From Bacteroides intestinalis DSM 17393 (GTDB lineage Bacteria > Bacteroidota > Bacteroidia > Bacteroidales > Bacteroidaceae): DNA of 64,000 nt. This document shows positions 8,279 to 16,384 of this stretch, one piece after another (within the stretch, counting starts at the first letter, position 1; every line of letters begins with the position of its first letter). Under the pieces are notes generated by a model. It did no database searches. It saw only the letters and a program-made list of their open reading frames with translations, and was not told the DNA's origin. Location of the stretch: positions 1,984,001 through 2,048,000 of the forward strand of contig NZ_ABJL02000008.1 of assembly GCF_000172175.1 (NCBI RefSeq), in the 5' to 3' direction. The translations under genes were made by a program, and so were the position numbers.

Positions 8279-9991
8279 ATGAAAACATTTAATTTATCAG
8301 ATATAGATTTGACGAAATACCTTTTCTTCACCGGAAAGGGCGGTGTAGGAAAAACTTCGATTGCTTGTGCTACTGCGGTAGGCTTGGCAGATAATGGAAA
8401 GAAAATACTTCTTATCAGTACAGACCCGGCTTCAAACCTGCAAGATGTGTTTAATCAAACACTGAACGGACACGGCACGGATATTCAAGAAGTACCCGGC
8501 TTAACGGTCGTTAATCTCGACCCGGAACAAGCCGCAGCCGAATACAGGGAAAGCGTTATTGCTCCTTTCCGGGGACAACTGCCCGAAAGTGTAATTCAGA
8601 ATATGGAAGAACAACTTTCAGGCTCTTGTACGGTAGAAATTGCGGCTTTCAACCAGTTTTCCGATTTTATCACGGATGCCGATAAAGCAAAAGAATACGA
8701 CCATATTATCTTTGATACAGCCCCCACGGGACACACGTTACGAATGTTACAACTACCATCAGCGTGGAGTACATTTATTAGTGAGAGTACGCACGGTGCA
8801 TCTTGCTTAGGTCAATTATCCGGTTTGGAAGAACGGAAAGGTATCTATAAGCAGGCAGTTGAAACACTTTCGGATGCAAACGCAACCCGCTTAGTATTGG
8901 TTAGCCGTCCTGAAATCGCACCATTAAAAGAAGCCGCCCGTTCTTCACATGAATTGCAATTACTGGGAATTAAAAACCAGCTATTGGTAATCAACGGGCT
9001 TTTGCTGCAATTAGATGAAGCCGATAACGTATCGAAACAGATATATGACAGGCAGCAAAATGCCCTGAAACAGACCCCTGCGGAACTGCTGGAATATCCG
9101 TCTTATTATGTTCCTTTACGGTCATACAATTTATCTAATATTGCGAATATCCGCCGGATGCTTTACAATGATAATTTAACAAATGATGCGAACTATCAGC
9201 GGATTACCGATGCCAAAGGGATGGATGAACTGGTAAACGACCTCTATCAATCAGGAAAAAGGGTTGTTTTTACTATGGGAAAAGGCGGCGTGGGAAAAAC
9301 CACTTTAGCCACTGAAATAGCCCTGAAATTAACAAAACTGGGTGCAAAGGTGCATCTTACCACCACTGACCCGGCAAACCATCTGAATTATAACCTTGCT
9401 GTTCAGGCTGGCATTACGGTAAGCCGGATTGACGAAGCGGAAGTGTTGGAAGCCTATAAAAACGAGGTTCGCAGTAAAGCTGCGGAAACAATGACTGCCG
9501 AAGATATGGAATATATAGAGGAAGATTTACGTTCACCGTGTACGCAAGAAATTGCAGTATTCCGGGCTTTCGCTGAAATTGTCGATAAAGCAGAAAATGA
9601 AGTCGTAGTAATTGACACCGCACCCACCGGACACACTTTGTTATTGCTGGATGCAACGGAAAGTTACCATAAAGAAGTACAACGTACACATGGCGACACT
9701 CCCGCTTCCGTAAGAAAGCTGTTACCACGTTTGAGAAACCAGCAGGAAACAGAAGTCGTTATTGTGACCCTGCCCGAAGCAACACCCGTATTTGAAGCCG
9801 AACGTTTGCAAATGGATTTACAACGTGCCGGGATTAATAATAAATGGTGGGTCGTGAATGCTTGCTTGTCATTAACTGACACCGAAAATTCTTTCTTGCG
9901 GGCAAAGGCGCAAAATGAATTGGTTTGGATTAAGAAAGTAGAAGAATTGTCAAAGGGAAATGCTGCCCTGATAGCTTGGAAAAATAACTAA
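8279..9991 (+). CDS. arsA: Arsenical pump-driving ATPase ArsA
   Basis: 570 residues, built of two homologous ATPase halves. Each has a deviant Walker A motif (GKGGVGKTS at 19-27; GKGGVGKTT near 334) and a DTAPTGHT switch segment. The metal-site cysteines are at 117, 176 and 421 (SCTVEIA, SCLGQLSG, PCTQEIA), matching the three As(III) ligands of the classical enzyme. It energises arsenite export, here presumably with the Acr3 permease encoded downstream, and takes As(III) from ArsD. Confidence 0.95.
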   Translation: MKTFNLSDIDLTKYLFFTGKGGVGKTSIACATAVGLADNGKKILLISTDPASNLQDVFNQTLNGHGTDIQEVPGLTVVNLDPEQAAAEYRESVIAPFRGQLPESVIQNMEEQLSGSCTVEIAAFNQFSDFITDADKAKEYDHIIFDTAPTGHTLRMLQLPSAWSTFISESTHGASCLGQLSGLEERKGIYKQAVETLSDANATRLVLVSRPEIAPLKEAARSSHELQLLGIKNQLLVINGLLLQLDEADNVSKQIYDRQQNALKQTPAELLEYPSYYVPLRSYNLSNIANIRRMLYNDNLTNDANYQRITDAKGMDELVNDLYQSGKRVVFTMGKGGVGKTTLATEIALKLTKLGAKVHLTTTDPANHLNYNLAVQAGITVSRIDEAEVLEAYKNEVRSKAAETMTAEDMEYIEEDLRSPCTQEIAVFRAFAEIVDKAENEVVVIDTAPTGHTLLLLDATESYHKEVQRTHGDTPASVRKLLPRLRNQQETEVVIVTLPEATPVFEAERLQMDLQRAGINNKWWVVNACLSLTDTENSFLRAKAQNELVWIKKVEELSKGNAALIAWKNN

Positions 9992-9995
9992 AAAC

Positions 9996-10424
9996 ATGAA
10001 GATTTTAATTCTTTGTACAGGGAATAGCTGCCGCAGCCAAATGGCACATGGCTTTTTACAATCATTTGACAATAAACTGGATGTCTTTTCAGCAGGAACA
10101 AAACCTGCTGAAAAGGTTAATCCGATGGCGGTAAAGGTTATGGATGAAATGGGTATAGATTTAGCCCACCATACCCCTAAAAGTGTAAACCTATATATAG
10201 GGCAGGAATGGGACTATGTTATTACGGTCTGCGGTGGGGCAAACGAAAGCTGCCCGATGTTTACGGGTGAAGTAAGAAATAGGCTGCATATAGGATTTGA
10301 CGACCCCTCGGAAGCAACCGGAACGCCGGAGTTTATAAACAGTGAATTTCATCGGGTACGGGATGAGATAAAAGCCCGTTTCTATGACTTCTACCTGAAA
10401 GAATTAAGACCACAATTAAGCTAA
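9996..10424 (+). CDS. arsC: Arsenate reductase ArsC (low-molecular-weight phosphatase type)
   Basis: 142 residues with the P-loop CTGNSCRS at positions 7-14 (nucleophile Cys7, Arg13), as in thioredoxin-linked ArsC of the LMW protein-tyrosine-phosphatase fold. It reduces As(V) to As(III) for export. Further cysteines (VITVCGGANESCPMF) fit the Cys relay of this class. It lies four bases after arsA and 12 bases before acr3. Confidence 0.93.
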   Translation: MKILILCTGNSCRSQMAHGFLQSFDNKLDVFSAGTKPAEKVNPMAVKVMDEMGIDLAHHTPKSVNLYIGQEWDYVITVCGGANESCPMFTGEVRNRLHIGFDDPSEATGTPEFINSEFHRVRDEIKARFYDFYLKELRPQLS

Positions 10425-10436
10425 ATAGTTGTTGTT

Positions 10437-11483
10437 ATGGAAAAGAAACAAGGAATTGGATTTTTTGAAAAATACCTGACTATCTGGGTTGCCTTGTGCA
10501 TCATTATTGGAATTGCCGTGGGACAATGGCTTCCGGCAATTCCGCAAACATTAAGCAAATTTGAATATGCCAACGTGTCTATACCCGTGGCAATCCTGAT
10601 TTGGTTAATGATTTATCCGATGATGCTAAAAGTGGATTTTCAAAGTGTTAAGAATGTTGGCAAGCGTCCGAAAGGAATAATAGTCACTTGCGTTACAAAT
10701 TGGCTGATAAAGCCATTTACCATGTTCGGAATAGCTTATTTGTTCTTCTATGTGGTTTTCAAAGCCTTTATACCTGCCGGATTAGCCGAAGAATATTTAG
10801 CCGGGGCGGTATTATTGGGGGCTGCACCTTGTACAGCTATGGTGTTCGTGTGGAGTTACCTTACTAAAGGGGATGCCGCTTATACGCTGGTACAAGTGGC
10901 AGTGAACGATTTAATCATATTGGTAGCGTTTGCCCCTATCGTTGCTTTCCTGCTGGGAGTTGGTGGCGTATCTATCCCGTGGGACACTCTGTTGCTATCC
11001 GTGGGGCTGTTTGTTGTGATACCACTTGCTGCCGGGGTCATTACCCGAATAATGGTTATCCGCCGCAAAGGTGTGGAATATTTCAATAACGTATTTATTA
11101 AGAAATTTAATAATTATACGGTAGGTGGATTGCTATTAACGCTTATTATCCTGTTTTCATTTCAAGGAGAAACGATACTGAACAATCCCCTGCATATCTT
11201 ATTGATTGCAGTTCCGCTTGTGTTGCAAACGGTTCTGATATTCTTCGTTGCTTACGGTTGGGCGAAATGGTGGAAATTACCCCATGATGTTGCCGCACCT
11301 GCCGGAATGATTGGGGCAAGTAATTTCTTTGAATTGGCGGTTGCTGTGGCTATTTCTCTTTTTGGTTTACAATCCGGGGCTGCATTGGCTACGGTGGTGG
11401 GCGTGCTGGTCGAAGTTCCGGTGATGTTGATGTTAGTAAGGATTGCCAATAACACACGAAGCTGGTTTCCGGCTACAAAATAA
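10437..11483 (+). CDS. acr3: ACR3-family arsenite efflux permease
   Basis: 348 residues with about ten membrane segments. It shows Acr3 signatures: 'IPVAILIWLMIYPMMLKVDF', 'GAAPCTAMVFVWSYL' with the essential membrane Cys, and 'ASNFFELAVAVAISLFG'. It exports As(III), alone by proton antiport or energised by ArsA. It is the last gene of the ars operon; a strong hairpin follows at 11517-11574. Confidence 0.95.
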   Translation: MEKKQGIGFFEKYLTIWVALCIIIGIAVGQWLPAIPQTLSKFEYANVSIPVAILIWLMIYPMMLKVDFQSVKNVGKRPKGIIVTCVTNWLIKPFTMFGIAYLFFYVVFKAFIPAGLAEEYLAGAVLLGAAPCTAMVFVWSYLTKGDAAYTLVQVAVNDLIILVAFAPIVAFLLGVGGVSIPWDTLLLSVGLFVVIPLAAGVITRIMVIRRKGVEYFNNVFIKKFNNYTVGGLLLTLIILFSFQGETILNNPLHILLIAVPLVLQTVLIFFVAYGWAKWWKLPHDVAAPAGMIGASNFFELAVAVAISLFGLQSGAALATVVGVLVEVPVMLMLVRIANNTRSWFPATK

Positions 11484-11516
11484 CAATAGGGCAAAAGTCC
11501 TAATCTAACTTTATCG

Positions 11517-11574
11517 TAAAAAGGCTTGGTGCTGGAAATGTTTGTTCCTAACGTTTCCGGCATTCTGCCTTTTA
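11517..11574 (+). terminator. Terminator of the ars operon
   Basis: Outer arms TAAAAAGGC (11517-11525) and GCCTTTTA (11567-11574), with an inner nine-base stem TGCTGGAAA/TTTCCGGCA, form a long hairpin between acr3 and the rteC-like gene. Confidence 0.65.
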
Positions 11575-11625
11575 CAAAAGTCAGAATAAAGATACATTTT
11601 TCGGCATTAAGACAACCGTAATAAC

Positions 11626-12486
11626 ATGAACAATGAAATTAATTTTGAAGAATTTATAAAAAACATAGACTGTACTATCTATGAAAAAATAGATGTTGAT
11701 AACTGGAATATTTCAATAGAGGTAGTTCTCGATGTCGTAGAGTTTCTGCAACGGTCACTCGAAGATATGAGAACTTGTATTGTCAATCATCCTTTCAGTA
11801 ACAAGGAAGAAGAAATTTATTTCTTCAAACACATCAAACCGGAAGTATTGAGTAGATTATTATATTTTACAGAGATTTACAATACCGAAATGCGAAAACC
11901 GCATGGAAGCATTGAAGTCTTAAAAAAGTATTATAACGACAGATTGGATGAATTGACTTCCTATTTTGAAAGTAATTTGGATTTTTACCAATATTACCGT
12001 TCTAAAGCGACCCACTTAGATAGTCATTATTTTGTACGGGGGCATATTGATTTTAAGCTATGTCCGAATTGTGTACCTTATGACCGTGACCCGGAATTTT
12101 CCACTTGTTACGACCACAAAGCAGCACAAATATTAGCGAATGATATGCTTTGTATTTATCTGAATAAAAAGTTACATGGAGTTGATAAGCAAGTAATCAT
12201 CGCAAAAAGTCGGTCTTTCTTGCCGGAACACCCTTTCCGGTGGACTGCAACAAAAATAGCAGCCGTAGAATTAGGCTACGCTATATATGCGGCGGGTATT
12301 CTGAATAACGGACAAGCGGATATAAAAGAAATTATGACTTTTATGGAAGCATCGTTTCAAATCGACTTAGGCGACTATTACCGAACTTACATAACCATGA
12401 AAGACAGAAAAAAAGACCGGACTTCATTTCTAAACAGCTTAATAAAAAGCCTGCTTAAAAAGATGGATGAAGATGATAACCTATAA
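11626..12486 (+). CDS. rteC: RteC-domain regulator (element A)
   Basis: 286 residues, recognisable as an RteC-family protein; the copy in element B (48035-48883) shares the central 'LDFYQYYRS' and 'YFVRG' blocks and the C-terminal 'IDLGDYY..YI.MK.R' block. In CTnDOT, RteC activates the excision operon promoter. Here the gene also lies directly upstream of the HTH-primase-HTH block, in the same direction, so that is its likely target. The CTnDOT two-component partners RteA/RteB and tetQ are not present in this window. Confidence 0.85.
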   Translation: MNNEINFEEFIKNIDCTIYEKIDVDNWNISIEVVLDVVEFLQRSLEDMRTCIVNHPFSNKEEEIYFFKHIKPEVLSRLLYFTEIYNTEMRKPHGSIEVLKKYYNDRLDELTSYFESNLDFYQYYRSKATHLDSHYFVRGHIDFKLCPNCVPYDRDPEFSTCYDHKAAQILANDMLCIYLNKKLHGVDKQVIIAKSRSFLPEHPFRWTATKIAAVELGYAIYAAGILNNGQADIKEIMTFMEASFQIDLGDYYRTYITMKDRKKDRTSFLNSLIKSLLKKMDEDDNL

Positions 12487-12488
12487 AT

Positions 12489-12524
12489 AAAAACAACCAA
12501 GTTCCTGCCAACTTGGTTGTTTTT
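12489..12524 (+). terminator. Terminator after rteC-like gene
   Basis: A perfect 15-bp stem (12489-12503 with 12510-12524), six-base loop, ending in a T-run. Confidence 0.9.
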
Positions 12525-12570
12525 GTTTTCACTCGCTCCATACTCTATTTTTTCTTTATTATTGCGAAAA

Positions 12571-12599
12571 ACAGGTGATTTTTTCCTTGTTTTACCTGT
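12571..12599. promoter_or_regulatory. Inverted repeat, possible RteC-type operator
   Basis: ACAGGT (12571-12576) and ACCTGT (12594-12599), 17 bp apart, about 100 bp before the HTH gene. An activator such as RteC would be expected to bind an inverted repeat near here. No counterpart was recognised in element B, so the assignment is weak. Confidence 0.25.
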
Positions 12600-12610
12600 A
12601 ATTACTCCGA

Positions 12611-12654
12611 AAAATAAATCTTCCAACTTGGAAAAAGGTTGGAAGATTTATTTT
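12611..12654. terminator. Second strong hairpin before the excision/replication block
   Basis: A perfect 17-bp stem (12611-12627 with 12638-12654) with a 10-base loop and T-run. Together with the preceding terminator it insulates the HTH gene from upstream transcription, or forms a leader hairpin controlling it. Confidence 0.8.
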
Positions 12655-12696
12655 TTCAAACGCTCCAACTTTGCGGCAAATCAATTAGTTAGCAAT

Positions 12697-13056
12697 ATGG
12701 AGATAATAACATTCGAGTCAAAAGCCTATAAGGAATTAGACAACAAAATTACCGCTATTGCGGATTACATTTTCAACCACATGGAAGCGGAAAGCACTAA
12801 TGAGGATGAAATTTGGGTGGACAGTTACGAAGTCTGCACTTTCCTGAAAATCAGCGAAAAGACACTTCAACGCCTGCGGGTGGCTGGAACTATTGCGTAT
12901 TCCAATATCCGAGGGCGTTACTTCTACAAAATCAGCGAAGTAAAACGGATGCTGGAAGAACGCCTGATAAGAAGTAACAAAGAGAACATTCAAGACCTGA
13001 TAACCAACCATCAGCTATATGTTAAGGAAAGAAGAAATCTTAGAAAGGACAAATAA
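12697..13056 (+). CDS. Excisionase-like helix-turn-helix protein, first copy (element A)
   Basis: 119 residues from ATG 12697; an open frame back to 12517 is rejected because it crosses the hairpin. A MerR/Xis-like HTH covers residues 45-90 (EVCTFLKISEKTLQRLRVAG, then YFYKISEVKRMLEER). The copy in element B (51508-51867) has the same length and start. The 30 bp before both starts are nearly identical and contain AACTTTGCGGCAAATCAAT. In CTnDOT, small HTH proteins of this kind (Xis2c/Xis2d) are directionality factors; equivalence is inferred. It overlaps the primase gene by 38 bp. Confidence 0.8.
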   Translation: MEIITFESKAYKELDNKITAIADYIFNHMEAESTNEDEIWVDSYEVCTFLKISEKTLQRLRVAGTIAYSNIRGRYFYKISEVKRMLEERLIRSNKENIQDLITNHQLYVKERRNLRKDK

Positions 13057-15061
13057 CGGGCTATCCGTGTTCAAGCACTATATACCGGGTAACTGGCGGA
13101 TAGGTCGCAATTTCCTGAACCCTCTTTATGAGGATAACAAGGCATCGTGCAATATCTATTTCGACCGCCGGAATGGTAACTATAAAATGAAAGACTTCGG
13201 CAACGACAGTTATAGCGGTGACTGTTTCTTTTTCGTGGGGCAACTCAAAGGACTGGATTGTAACAATCCGGTGGACTTTGTGGAAATATTGGAAACCATC
13301 GACCGGGATTTGGGGCTTGGGCTGGTAGCAGGCAACCCGATACCTGTTACCCGTACTTCTTACCGGACGGAGAAACTAATATCGAAAGAAACACCCGAAA
13401 AGGAAAGTAAACCCTATCAGTTCAGAGAACAAAAATTTCCGCTTGCCGAATTGATGTACTGGCAACAATACGGCATCACCCCGGAGATTTTAGAACTGTA
13501 TAAGGTTTGTTCTCTGCGGGATTTTCAAAGTGAAACGGCGGATGGTACACCGTTTACTTATACTTCGTCCGTGGCAGAACCGATGTACGGGTATAAAAGT
13601 AAACGATATATAAAACTATATCGTCCATTCTCGAAAACCCGCTTTCTGTATGGCGGCAGCTTCGGTGAAAATTATTGTTTCGGGCTGGAACAACTACCCG
13701 CAAAAGGTGATACATTATTTATCACGGGTGGTGAAAAAGATGTCATGGCAATGGCAGCACACGGTTTTCACGCTATCTGCTTTAACAGTGAAACGGTGAC
13801 TATCCCGCCTACCCTGATTTATAAACTAACGTTCCGCTTCAAACATATAATCTTGCTATATGATACCGATAAGAGGGGCAAGGAAAGCGCACGAAAGCAG
13901 GAAAAACAGTTGGAAGAATTTGGGGTAAAACGGCTGCTTTTGCCACTTCCCGGCACGAAAGAGGAAAAGGATATTTCCGATTATTTCAAAGCGGGAAATA
14001 CCCGTGAAAATTTCCTTAAACTGTTCATTGATTTTTTAGACAACCTTTATAGTGATACATTGATTATGCTTAAATCGTGCGAAATAGACTTTAATAATCC
14101 ACCGGCAAAAGCGCAGGTGATAATCTCCGCCGGGGACGTTCCGCTGGGAACACAAGGCAACCTGTTCGGCATCACTGGCGGCGAAGGTACAGGAAAAAGT
14201 AATTATGTTGCTGCAATGGTGGCAGGGTGTATCTGTCCGGCAGGGGCAGAAGTGGACACACTCGGCATACAGATAGCAACTAACGGCAAACATAAGGCGG
14301 TTTTGTTATATGATACGGAACAGTCGGAAGTGCAACTATTCAAGAACGTAAGCAACTTGTTAGCCCGTGCCAAGCAACCGGATAAGCCGGAAGAACTGAA
14401 AGCATTCTGCCTGACGGGTATGTCCCGTAAAGAACGCCTGCACGCTATTGTTCAAAGTATGGATAAATTTTATTACCAGTACGGCGGCATCCAGTTGGTA
14501 GTTATTGACGGCATCGCCGACCTTGTAAAAAGTGCGAATGATGAAGCGGAAAGTGTAGCAGTAATAGATGAATTATACCGATTAGCTGGAATTTATAATA
14601 CCTGTATTCTTTGCGTGCTGCACTTCGTTCCAAACGGATTAAAACTACGTGGACACTTGGGTAGTGAATTACAGCGCAAAGCAGCTACCATTTTGTCGAT
14701 AGAAAAGGACGAAGAACCCACGCAGTCGGTGGTGAAAGCACTGAAAGTAAGGGACGGCAGCCCGTTGGACGTTCCCCTGATGCTCTTTGCTTGGGACAAG
14801 GTAGCCGGGATGCACGTTTACAAAGGAGAAAAGCCACGTGAAGAAAAGGAAAAACGCAAAGAAAAGGAGTTGGTAAGCGTTGCCCGTGATATTTTCGGGC
14901 GGCAAACCCATATCACCTATATAGACCTTTGCGAACAGTTGCAGCAGGTTTTGGACGTAAAAGAACGTACCGCAAAAAGTTATATCCGCTTTATGCGGGA
15001 ACGGGACATTATCATTAAAGACCCGTCCAACCAAAGTTATTACATGATTGGTTTAATTTAA
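13019..15061 (+). CDS. Toprim primase / RepA-like helicase fusion protein (element A)
   Basis: 680 residues. The N-terminal region resembles the DNA-binding part of mobile-element primases (DRRNGNYKMKDFGND). A Toprim domain follows near residues 230-285 (FITGGEKDVMAMAAHG, LLYDTDKRGKESARK). Then comes a RecA/RepA-type ATPase with Walker A (GITGGEGTGKSN, about 384-393) and Walker B (QLVVIDGIADL, about 492-502). A short winged C-terminus may bind DNA. It probably replicates the excised circle or primes the transferred strand. The element B copy (51830-53881) is near-identical from about residue 330 onward. Confidence 0.8.
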   Translation: MLRKEEILERTNNGLSVFKHYIPGNWRIGRNFLNPLYEDNKASCNIYFDRRNGNYKMKDFGNDSYSGDCFFFVGQLKGLDCNNPVDFVEILETIDRDLGLGLVAGNPIPVTRTSYRTEKLISKETPEKESKPYQFREQKFPLAELMYWQQYGITPEILELYKVCSLRDFQSETADGTPFTYTSSVAEPMYGYKSKRYIKLYRPFSKTRFLYGGSFGENYCFGLEQLPAKGDTLFITGGEKDVMAMAAHGFHAICFNSETVTIPPTLIYKLTFRFKHIILLYDTDKRGKESARKQEKQLEEFGVKRLLLPLPGTKEEKDISDYFKAGNTRENFLKLFIDFLDNLYSDTLIMLKSCEIDFNNPPAKAQVIISAGDVPLGTQGNLFGITGGEGTGKSNYVAAMVAGCICPAGAEVDTLGIQIATNGKHKAVLLYDTEQSEVQLFKNVSNLLARAKQPDKPEELKAFCLTGMSRKERLHAIVQSMDKFYYQYGGIQLVVIDGIADLVKSANDEAESVAVIDELYRLAGIYNTCILCVLHFVPNGLKLRGHLGSELQRKAATILSIEKDEEPTQSVVKALKVRDGSPLDVPLMLFAWDKVAGMHVYKGEKPREEKEKRKEKELVSVARDIFGRQTHITYIDLCEQLQQVLDVKERTAKSYIRFMRERDIIIKDPSNQSYYMIGLI

Positions 15062-15073
15062 TCCGGCAGCCCT

Positions 15074-15352
15074 ATGTATATAAATAGAGAAGATTTCGTA
15101 GCATGGATGGAACGTATCATGGATAGGTTCGATATGCAGGACAAAAAGATAGACCGCTTGGTAGGCGGACATAATTATTTAGACGGCGAACGCTTACTGG
15201 ACAATCAGGATTTATGCCTACTGTTGAAAGTGAGTGCTAAAACTTTGCAACGTTACCGCAAGAAAGGGATATTGCCCTATCTGACACTGGACGGACGATG
15301 TTATTACCGTGAAAGTGATGTACACCAGCTAATCCGTGAACGAACGGATTAG
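15074..15352 (+). CDS. Second small helix-turn-helix protein (element A)
   Basis: 92 residues. An N-terminal helical segment (FVAWMERIMDRFDMQDKKID) precedes a MerR/Xis-like HTH (DNQDLCLLLKVSAKTLQRYR, then GRCYYRESDVHQLIRE). It is encoded 12 bp after the primase gene, an arrangement kept in element B (53894-54172). A DNA-bending excision factor or operon regulator is likely. Confidence 0.8.
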   Translation: MYINREDFVAWMERIMDRFDMQDKKIDRLVGGHNYLDGERLLDNQDLCLLLKVSAKTLQRYRKKGILPYLTLDGRCYYRESDVHQLIRERTD

Positions 15353-15451
15353 GCTTTCTGACAGATTGTTTTGTTATATTCCAATCCTGCTTTATATAAC
15401 GATTAAGGCAGGATTTCTTTATTTTATACTGCGAATATCAGGGCTTTTCCT

Positions 15452-15459
15452 TAACTTTG
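15452..15459 (+). promoter_or_regulatory. Promoter -7 box before the structured locus
   Basis: TAACTTTG matches the TAnnTTTG consensus exactly. Element B has the identical box at 54264-54271 at the same distance from the structured region. Confidence 0.6.
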
Positions 15460-15465
15460 CAAAAG

Positions 15466-15697
15466 TAACATAAGAGAATAACGGCGATTGAACAAATAAC
15501 TGGGAAGTCGTCTTTATATATAACATATTCGTTCGCCGAATATCTCAAAGTAGAAAACTGGCACTTTTCAAAATGAAACGAGATTTCAGCGCAATGCTTA
15601 TGCTATGCTTTGTCATAGCGTGGGCTTGCCTGTCCCGTTTCAAAGGTATTGCCAGTACCTCTACTTTGGAGCAGTGTAAGTTCACGCTTCTTTTTTG
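15466..15697 (+). ncRNA. Candidate structured RNA locus (element A copy)
   Basis: The non-coding region between the HTH gene and the DHFR-like gene folds into nested stems: CAAAGTAG 15546-15553 with 15661-15668, ACTGGCA 15557-15563 with 15650-15656, TGAAACG 15574-15580 with 15636-15642, and GCTATG 15602-15607 with 15614-15619. It ends in CTTCTTTTTT. Element B keeps all four stems; the third changes to GACGA/TCGTC with both arms altered together. A TAACTTTG promoter precedes it. It could be a regulatory RNA (CTnDOT has the small RNA RteR in its excision region), a leader for the DHFR-like gene, or a DNA-level recombination site. RNA is favoured because a promoter and T-run are present. Confidence 0.6.
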
Positions 15698-15751
15698 AGG
15701 TATTGGCGGGCAGTTTGGATAAAGATTATCAACTGTTTAATACCTTATTAT

Positions 15752-16271
15752 ATGAAGCAGATAAAAAGCTATATTGCCGTATCTCTCGATGGATTTATTG
15801 CACCGCCCGACAAAGAATTGGATTGGATACCCCAAGAGGTCAAATTTTTATTGAATAAAGAATATGAAATGGCGGATAATTTGCTGATGGGGGCAAATAC
15901 TTATCTATATCTTTTCAAACATTGGGGTGGTTGGCCGTACAAAAGCCAACGGTCTTTTGTGGTGTCCCACTACCACAATAATGTTACCCGAAATTACAAT
16001 GTGGAATTTCTGTTAGACAATCCTTTTTTTTAAAATAGATGAACTAAAACAGGATAGTGATATATTAGTGATAGGTGGCGGAAAATTGCTTACCTCGCTG
16101 ATAAAAGCGGGATTGTTGGATAGTCTAACGGTGTACACTGTTCCTGTTATGTTGGGAAAAGGCATTGGATTTTTGGGAGAAACATTCGGTTCAGAATGGA
16201 AGCTGTCAGAAAGCAAGGTACTGGATGGCGGTGTGGTTTGCTCGACATATCAGTTTGATAAAAATTTGTAA
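15752..16271 (+). pseudogene. Dihydrofolate-reductase-family gene, frameshifted (element A)
   Basis: Start ATG 15752 (MKQIKSYIAVSLDGFIAPPD), typical of the DHFR/RibD C-terminal family. The frame ends at 16031 after a run of eight T's at 16024-16031; seven T's would keep it open. The second part (IGGGKLLTSLIKAGLLD, PVMLGKGIGFLGETFGSEWK) continues in the shifted frame to 16271. The intact homologue is 54743-55264 in element B (173 residues). Slippage on the T-run could give some full-length protein; a sequencing error is also possible. Confidence 0.8.
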
Positions 16272-16306
16272 TAAAAAAAAATGCGCCCGGTTTCCCTCCG
16301 GGCGCA
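16272..16306 (-). terminator. Terminator of the topB operon (element A)
   Basis: TGCGCCCGG (16282-16290) pairs with CCGGGCGCA (16298-16306). On the minus strand a T-run follows. Element B has an equivalent hairpin with a changed stem (55271-55297), so pairing is conserved. Confidence 0.8.
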
Positions 16307-16384
16307 ACCACTAAAATTCCTGTTATTCATAGCTTAAAAACCTATTGGTAACGGAACTTCAGTGGCAAAGATAGTGTTTTTTAG

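Noticed and set aside
11626..12486. Tetracycline-type control (RteA/RteB, tetQ) together with rteC
   Set aside because: No two-component pair or ribosomal-protection gene lies in either element within the window.
12517..12696. Extended start of the first HTH protein
   Set aside because: The extension crosses a 17-bp-stem hairpin, and the B copy begins at the equivalent of ATG 12697.
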